From contig CM061138.1 of assembly GCA_030789695.1 (NCBI GenBank), positions 15,200,214 to 15,264,213 of the forward strand: DNA of 64,000 nucleotides. The letters are read 5' to 3'. This DNA comes from Scilla litardierei. Lineage: Eukaryota; Streptophyta; Magnoliopsida; Asparagales; Asparagaceae. The translations under genes were made by a program, and so were the position numbers. Positions 35,401 to 44,400 of the stretch are shown here, piece by piece. The notes below the pieces were generated by a model that saw nothing but the letters and a program-made list of their open reading frames with translations, did no database searches and was not told the origin of the DNA. Position 1 is the stretch's first letter. Each line of letters begins with the position of its first letter.

Positions 35401-38400
35401 TGCTTATTGTGTGAAAAACATCGTAAGTGTCTTTTGTGAGGGTTTTAGACTTTGATCCGTTCATCAAAGTTAGGAGAGCGAGTTCCTCTCGAAAGGGCTC
35501 AAGTTATCTTGCTTTTAGTAGTTGTTTCCTCTTCAAAAATCCAATAAAAATCCCATCTTTTCCAATTTTTAACCCTTTTCTTCGCTGATTTTCCATTGAT
35601 ACGATCCAAATCGTATCACCTCGTCAAGCCATTGGGGATCATACGCTTTCACCAACACTACCACTGACCTTGACCGAGGATATGGATGTGATCTTGGAGC
35701 CAGCGGAGCTGAGAGGAGTTCACAGCAAGGTTTGAGGTTTCGGCCGATACCCAAGGGTATCGGCCGTATCGTTTCGGTATCGGTGGGTAACGAGACCGAA
35801 ACTAGGAGTCAATTTTGGTATCGGCCGATACTGAACGGTATCGGTCAGTTTCGGCATCGGCCGATAACGAACGGTATCGGTCAGTTTCGGCCGATACCGA
35901 CCGATACCGTTCAGTATCGGTCGAAGACGGAGGAAGAAGAATGTGTAATTAAATAAAAATTCTCTAAAAACCCCAAAAATGAGATATTGACATACTATTC
36001 ACACCCTACATTTGTCTAAACATATTACACATTATTTACAAGTTTGCCATATTGTAACTAACGAGAGTGTTTTTAGCTAAATGGTTAACGTGATAGCACA
36101 TTTTTAACTAATATTGTTCATAATTATGTTATAAGTTACAAATTATCTTTATTAGTTTGACATTATCTTATTAGTAACAAATTTTAACTAATATTGTTAG
36201 TTACATGTAACTTACAATTTTTGAAACTACCGATACGGACGAACCGAAACTCACTTCTGAAACCGCGGAAACGGACGATACCGATACCGAAACCTAAATT
36301 TTCGGGAGATCGATACCGAGACCGAAACCGAGACCTCAAACCTTGGTTCGCAGAGGCCATTCGGGAAGCACGAGGTGCTGGTAAGGTGGAAGGGACTTCC
36401 TGACCACGAGTCTACCTAGGAGCTATTAGGAGATATTGCGTAGCAGTTTCTTGACTTTCACCTTGAGACAAGGTGGCTTTTTGGGGAGTAATGATGGAAT
36501 TATTACGTATCAAAGGTGGTGCAAGAAGGATGCGGTGGTGGTTGCAAAATGACTCCAAGGGCATTTCTGTGACTGTTTGGGCCTTTTCATAATTTTTCTG
36601 CAATTTTTTTCTCTTTTTTTGGAATTAGTATTTATATGCGGTTAGGGGGCTATGGATTCTCATGCTTATTTTGGAGAGAACTTTTGGGAGAGGTTGAGAA
36701 TCTTTTTTTGGTTAGAGAGCATCCCCCCCGGGCTGGTGGCTTAGGAGAGAGATTCTCTCGAAAGAACTTGTTTTGGCTTAAGGTTCAGATTTTTTTGATC
36801 TTGAATTTCTTTGGTTCATATCACTTTTATATCAGTTGCTATTGTCTTGAATCATGTGTATGCTATCATGCCTTTTGTAATTAAAGCTAATTTGACAAGG
36901 TTTTGCAATCTGGTAAGCAGTATATGTTGGATTCTTATGGATGGACGCTTATGCACTAAACAACGATGGTTGGAGCAAAGATGATTAACTGCCAAGAATT
37001 ATAGTAATAAACAACGAAAAATGTAATAAAATGATTACAATGAGTTGAGACAATGCAAACAATTGCCATCGATCGTAAACAAAAGGGAATTATACTGGTT
37101 CGGTCCATTAGATCTACTTCAGTCTTCAAGCCTCTTCGTTTCATATTTCTATTATACTCCCTTTTGCAAACTTACAAACTTGCAGAAATAAACTGAACAA
37201 CTTGACAAACAATAATTGCCAATTGTATAATCCAGTTTCAATATTCTGAGACTGAAACACTCTTAAAATCAGAGAGCAACCTTTCCTCCCTCAATATTCG
37301 AGAGAAACTCATTTGAGAAGAAGTATAAATGCCTTCTATAGCATTGAATTCACTTGCATATGGATTAAAAAAATGGCTAGAAGATATTTCTTTTTTATAT
37401 TATGAAGAACATAAAAGAACATAAAACTGAACAATGTTTGACTCTGTTCTTGGCATGGAATACGAGAAATAAAATTTTAGAGAGGGCAAGGAGTAATGAA
37501 TGTTGGAAGGTAATCCCAATGTAAGGAGGATTATTAACATTCATAAACAATCAAAAATAATCAAAAATGGTGGTTGCAACTTAGTCAATGGATATATTAT
37601 GAAAGGACATAGCCAGAAAATTTTGTCATCAATCGATTAGGAAGGACATTAGTTGACTAATGGTTCAAACTAAAGAAATATTTACGATCTGTGTTAATCG
37701 ACTAGGAGACTCATTAGTTGACTATTAGTAAAATTTTAAAGTAATGCAAATCAGTATCAGTCAATTAGAAAATAAGTTAGTCAATTAATCAATAAACTGA
37801 TGAAAAATAAACATATGTTGTATGAATCTATTAATCAATTAATGTCCAGATTAATTGACTAATAATACAAATCAATGAAAATCTATTAGTCTATATTAGT
37901 TGATTCGAAAGGGGGTTAGTCGATTAATGATTGTAAGGTATCAATGAAGATTTATTAGGTTATATTAGTTGATTAGAAAGGGGGCTAGTTGATTAATTAT
38001 TCTAAGATATGAACATCAAGTAACTAATATATGTTAGTCGATTATAAGGGTTATTCGTCAACTAAATAACGTTTAAAAACACTAGTGAAGGTTAGAATCA
38101 AGATGGTACGATCAAGATATAAGGATATGAATATTCTAAGTCTTGAAACTAGTAGATAAAGTGTGTGATAGTGTCTTTAATGATTTTACATCATATCTAT
38201 AATAAGAAAATAAAAGACACATCATGCAACAATAATACAACAACATTGAGCTCTATAAATGCCGATTATATGCCGAATCATTATCAAAGATGTTTTCATC
38301 TAAATCTTGAGCCTTTACACAATGTCATATGCTTTCTTATAGCTGTATAATACATGTTAGTTCATGTATGTTGTTTGTTCACCATCTAAATATATATTGA

Positions 38401-41400
38401 TGTGATCCAATATCTAACGATATACACACACAGTCTTTAACTGTATTTGACTATTACAGGTTCAAAATTTGCACACAATTGGAATTGTTCCTTAAAATTC
38501 GTATACATTTTCTTGGCTTCCAATCAATATGGTAGAATATTGTCTTGTTTCTTTTTTATTCATCTATTTTTGTTTACATACCCTTCTTTTCTTAGCTGTT
38601 TATGTTTTGGATGTGTGTTTTTTGCGTTATAATACTCTTCGAGTAAAGACGCTATGTTGTGCAAGATAATACATGAAGATGGGTTAGATATATCAAGGAA
38701 TGAAGTGTCCAGACAAAACCACTTGGTTTCGATTGTTACATTTCAGTTTCGTATAGGGAAGATGAAACTTTCGATTGTTACATTTCAGTTTCGTATAGGG
38801 AAGATGAAACTGCTTTTGAAACTCGTTTTCGGCCAGGTTCGTTTAGCAGCTTCGTTCGAAACCGTTCGAAACCAAGTGTTTTGATTTCACTCGGTTTTGC
38901 TTGGTTCCGGTCGAAATCATTTGATTTCGATCAGTTTCGACGAAATTGCTCGAAACCATGTGGTTTCGGCCGAAACATCACTTCTTACAATAAAATATAA
39001 ATTTTTGTTATGTACATGAGTCTATTTGCTATATACATAAAAATATTTTTTATAATTCGAAAAATTATAAAAACTCAAATTTTTTTTTGAAAATTGTAAA
39101 ATTATATTATAAAATTCATCAAAATTATAAAAACATTTATTACAAATGCATTCCTATAGAAATATATGCATAAACATTCATATCTATCCGAAACTGAAAC
39201 TTAAAACGGAACTTACGAAATGGACGAAACTGTGCGAAACCTAAAAATTTTTCAACGACCGAAACCAAAACCAACATTGAGATATACTATGTTGTAAAGC
39301 GTTACAATGCCATGCTTTACCCAATGTTCCACTATGTCTAGTTTCATATTACAAGACAATGGTTTAATTTTTTTATACATTTTAAAACCTTTGGTTCTCT
39401 TAACCATGTGATAAATTTCTGGTGTAGCCGGTTATTGAGGTGTTCTATATTTGCTTGTTGACTCCTACCATGTCTTTAGTTCTTTGAACAGAATTAACAT
39501 GATGGACTAGGCTGATCAATAGCAGAAGTGTAGAATCAAATTTTTCTTTGGCATCTGTTCTTTCCCTTTATTCCCTAGAATAATGGAGAAAAGATGTTAA
39601 AAGATGCATGAGAGCACTCCATATCCCTTTCTTTTATTCTTGACCATCTGCATCATTTCAATCTCCCACTTTTCTAACATTCCAGCTTCCTTAGTTTGGT
39701 ATCCACATGATTGAGCTAAATACTGATTTTCATGTTTCATCGTGAAATTTTTATGTTGACCAATCACATAGTTGCTAGTAATTTAAAGGGTAAGTATCAA
39801 GTCAACCTTCCAAACCAGAAAAACATGCCGTAATCAATTATGCCTAGTTTTTGGTAAAAGCCCCTACGGTCAATTAAACCAGCTAAACAATCAACTTGCA
39901 AACTGACTAAGGTCACAGATGTTAGTTCTTTTGATTTTTCTGAAAAATAACGAAAGAAAAATTTGCATGTATGCTTAAAATTAGGGATTTAGATATATAC
40001 CTTCTAAATCTTTTATATTTAGAAAACTATCCCAACAGATCTCATATCTGCAAATTTACTCATAGCTTAAGTTATGTTAAATACACTCCCATCATCTCCT
40101 ACTTATGTTTGATTGGTTTTGAAGTTAATGTCCCAAATTGCCCCTGACCATCTCCTTTTTTTTGCAAGAGAAATTTTCATTCTTCCTCAAACACTACAAT
40201 CCTTCTGTCTATAATCAACCGACATTGGATGCAGTTTTTGCTTGATCTAGGCAACACAGTTGGAGAGGGAGCAGTAGATGGGCTATTATCTAGCAAATGA
40301 ACTAGAGGCGAAAGCATAGTTCAATAGCATTAAGTACATTAGAGGTTTTGGTAGGCTTACAGACTATAAATATGACATTAAGAATTCAGATGAGGCTTGA
40401 GTGCTAGTGAAGTCGTTGATTTGATTCTTGTCGTTGGATAAGGAAGGGAGCGAGCACGCGGTCGGGGTTCTACTGATCGTGTGTTGTGAAGTATCGAAGG
40501 CCAGGGCCTAGGCGGTGGATGCTGGAGTCTTGACACAGGTGTTATTGTTGCTGCACACTCAGTGTGGTTGTAAAGCTAAGTGCAAGGCAATGTCATTGCT
40601 CAAGCTTTTAAGATCCCTGTAAGGTCCTTGTTGGTCAGGAACCTTGGAGTAGGTGTCGGTGCTAATCTTTATCATGTTATGTGGTTCCAACAGTTAAGAG
40701 CCACACTTTTTTTTGATTGTATCTCTGTGGCCTCTTTCCAGCGACCATTCATACTGGGATTGATTGAAGATGCCCTGTAGCGACCCTTCATACAGGGTTT
40801 TCTTGCTTGTGAGGAGGATAAAGGGGAGTATGAGAATAAGAAGAACAGAAGAAATATGGTCATTTGTCATTTGAAATCTTTTCCCAAAAGTTTGTTTTTT
40901 GTTGAATATTTAATTTGAGGTACAGGTTGAAGATGAGGGAAATTTGGTTATTTAAAAAATACGGTATTTATAGCAAAGAAGGGAATATTTCCATTCAGCT
41001 TATAGCGGTTATTTTGATGTAACTTAAGCAGATTAGGATGGCGAATGAGCAAATATGAAGATGATCGGGGGTTGGTTCTTACAACAAGAATGATTTTGTT
41101 TTGTTTTTTTGGGGAAGGGGTGTGTGTGGAAGGAATTTTTTTTATTGGAGTTTAAGAAGTCCACTTATCATGATGATGCGGCTGATATTTGGAGGAAAAT
41201 TGCTATGCACACAACAAGCTGGGAGAGAATTGCTTTGCACACTACAGTCGGGGTTATAAAAGGCCAGCCGGCCCTAGCCTATGGGGATGCGAAAATTGTT
41301 GAGAGTTATTTTATTTATCCCCTTAGATTAATTGTATTAGGATTTGGCTTTTTCCCTAGGTTAAGAATTGTTTCCTAGTCTTAGTTAGCGAGTAGATTTA

Positions 41401-44400
41401 TTGTATTAGGGTTTCTTTTAATTCTAAATCTGAAATTCCAATAAAAATCCTCTTTTTATCATCAAATCCCTAGCGAAACACATCAATTGGTATCAGAGCA
41501 CTAGATCCAGGGCGAGCACCCGATTTATGGATCTGATCGACGCGTGGGTAGAGAGAAGGGAAAGGGTGTGCCGTCAAATAGTGGAGGATTTGGCGGAGAT
41601 CAATCGTCGCTACAAGGAGAAAGTGGCGTAGATCGATCGTCGCTACTTTTTTCCTATAAAGACAAAGACAGATCTGACGATTTCAAGCCCAGATCTACCA
41701 GTCCCGGGGCCAGATCTGGAACTTTCACTACCAGATCCGAAGCTTTCAAGGCCAGATCCACCAGATCCAGATCTTCAAGTTGCAGATTCAGATCTGAAAT
41801 TTCCAGATCCAGATCTCAAATTTTCAGATCTGAAATCTCCAGATCCAGATTTGAAATCTCCAGATCCAGATCTGAAATTTTCTCCAGATCCAGATCTGAA
41901 ATTATCAGATCCAGATCTGAAATCTTCTCCAGATCCAGATCTGAAATTTTCAGATCCAGATTTGAAGGCGACGGATGTCGACGATGCAGATCGGAAATTA
42001 TGCTCAGATCCAGATCTGGAATTTAACGAAGAGGTTCCGAAAGATGTGGTTTTTAACGAAGAGGTTCCGAAAGATGTCGAAGACGAAGGCCAGCACCCCG
42101 AACAACGAATCGTCGCGGATCCAGACGATTGGGAAGCATTTTCGGCGACCTCCCCGCCACGGGGAGGTGCGCCGGCCACCGGAGGGGAGCGACCACCACT
42201 CCGGCAGCTTTTTGGGGGGCGACGAACCCCCAGGAGGGGTGGGACCTGCCGCCCGCCCCTCCAGGGGCTTCGACCAGCCTGCGCGTCCCCTTCCGAGAGA
42301 CGCCCGACCTGCAGGTGGGCTCGTCGCACTTTCTGTGGATCCCACCTTGGCCCGACGATAGTTTTCCGGACGTTGTTGAAAGCGGTGGGGGACCAATCCC
42401 ATCCGTTTGACCCGGATGAGGCTTGCAATCGACCAGACGGAATGGTGGACCCACAGACTTCAAGCACCACCTTGAGGACAAGGTGGTTTTTAGGGGCGGA
42501 GTAGTGATGCGGCTGATATTTGGAGGAAAATTGCTATGCACACAACAAGCTGGGAGAGAATTGCTTTGCACACTACAGTCGGGGGTTATAAAAGGCCAGC
42601 CGGCCCTAGCCTATGGGGATGCGAAAATTGTTGAGAGTTATTTTATTTATCCCCTTAGATTAATTGTATTAGGATTTGGCTTTTCCCCTAGGTTAAGAAT
42701 TGTTTCCTAGTCTTAGTTAGCGAGTAGATTTATTGTATTAGGGTTTCTTTTTAATTCTAAATCTGAAATTCCAATAAAAATCCCCTTTTTATCATCAAAT
42801 CCCTAGCGAAACGCATCACATTACTAGATTTTCAGGATTGTTCATTTTTTATTTTTATATTCTAAAACCATTATACACCAAAGATCTAGTGAATGAATAA
42901 TCATTGGACCAAGAAAAGCAGCAATTGGGAATGCATAATCATTGAATTATTGATTCTCTTTGGAAACCCACATGGTTCTAAGAAATGTCAATAGTGAGAA
43001 TTTGTGAGAATTGTGAGTTCAACACATGCACCACAACAAGACATGCACTGCATCATGAATTTTTGATAAAATCATTCCCGTTCAAGATGCAATCTGCACT
43101 ATATGTCCAAAAAGGAAAGTGCTTAACAAAAAGAAATTCACATAAAGCAAATAAAACTTTTTAGGTGGTAAATTCTACATGGGGTTGCTTATTGGATAAA
43201 GTTCCAACGTAGCACGTTCAAATTCAAAATAACATTTGCGCTTCAAATCTGTATTAGAGTTTAACTTCTGACATTTTAGCATTTTATCACCAACAATCTA
43301 CATTCTCAAAGATAGAAATCTGCTTTCAAGCTTCAACCGATGCTGGACTTTTCTCACAATTGACATATTTGAAGCACTAATACATATTTGTAGCGCAAAT
43401 GTTAGTTTGAACTCACAAATCTCACAATTGACATTTCTTAAAACCCCATGAATTTCTAAAGCGAAGCAATAATTCAATGATTATTCATTCCTCATGCCTT
43501 TTGCTCTCTAATTTAGGGATGGAGCAAGTGTCATTATCGTGGAACCGTTAAATTTGTAAATTTTCAACTACCCGATTTATAATATAGAAATCACAAGGTT
43601 TTGATGTATCTATATTTTAGGATGAGTGCAGATCATTGAGAAAAGAAGAGAAAAGTGGACTTTTTAACCACCATGGAAATTTTATTCTTGTGTCATACTC
43701 ATTGTTGGCAAGAAAACCCTAAAAATTAAAGAGCTTGATTTAGGACAGTTGATCATTTGATCTTATCATATTCTCTTTTGTCAAGACATGTAAGACATCT
43801 TGCCCTGATTTGGTTTAGGGCTTTTGACTCTCTAAAAGATGGACCACTATATTAGCCCTGACACCTTATAAAAATGCCTATAATGGGTTTTTTTTTTTGA
43901 AAGTAGAAGTAGCTGCATTGGGCAGTGTGGTTTGATGTTACTCAACAAACCAAATGGGGTTGATTGGAAAAATGCACAAAAATGTAATGAGAATCATTCA
44001 AAAGAAAAAGAAAGAAACAAGAGGATTGATAAAAGCCACTAGATTTGCTTTTGGGTTTTGTTTTTTACTTGGTGGGGGGTGGGGGTAGAGCAAAGTGATA
44101 GAGGTAGGATATGCATTATTTTAATGGTCAATGGGAAGGAATTTTAAAAAAGTCAATTCCGTTTGCTGCCTAAAGATGGAACATGTCCAATTCATCTTCG
44201 TGGCCTACGTGAAAAACTTTGCATTTGCAAGTCACAGAGAAAATATTCGGCTGCACGACTTCACATGTCGGTAGTCGCATCTACATTGAAATTTTAAAAC
44301 TAGAATCTCAACCGTTTTCTAAAGTCTGATGGCTTCTATCACAATCTTTCAGCTTGCCGAAAGTCTGATTCCAGCCACGGAGCACAGAAGGCCACAGCGC

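Larger units (their letters stand above)
33008..35618 (+). mobile_element. Element B: gag-only non-autonomous chromovirus derivative
   Basis: Two 381-bp LTRs (33008-33388 and 35238-35618; tgatacggacg...cgtatca) that differ at one base by my reading (gatgtgtcac versus gatgggtcac). Flanks are cttcg and cctcg, a 4/5 target duplication. The primer site ttggtatcagagcaatagat directly follows the 5' LTR. The interior holds one intact Gag ORF and nothing of pol, followed by an accttgaggacaaggtgg block and a purine-rich tract before the 3' LTR. It sits in element A's integrase C-terminal region. It is the youngest insertion in the window and may still be movable in trans. Confidence 0.93.
27750..36823 (+). 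mobile_element. Element A: degenerate Ty3/gypsy chromovirus
   Basis: LTRs 27750-28093 and 36492-36823 (tgatgg...atca), flanked by a perfect 5-bp duplication ctttt (27745-27749 and 36824-36828). The primer site ttggtatcatagc is near initiator tRNA-Met type. The interior reads gag, protease, RT, RNase H, integrase, chromodomain in order, all broken by stops and frameshifts. The LTRs differ at roughly a tenth of positions with indels, so it is the oldest of the intron 3 insertions. It hosts element B (33008-35618) and a hAT MITE (35726-36345), both inside its 3' coding region. Confidence 0.9.
27685..44352 (+). other. bZIP intron 3 (16,668 bp), transposon-filled
   Basis: From gtatgc to tctttcag. 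Contains chromovirus A (with element B and a hAT MITE nested), a Sirevirus-like solo LTR, a second hAT MITE, LTR element C and a foldback element. Readthrough past the donor adds six residues (VCKLQI) and then stops at 27703-27705. Confidence 0.85.
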
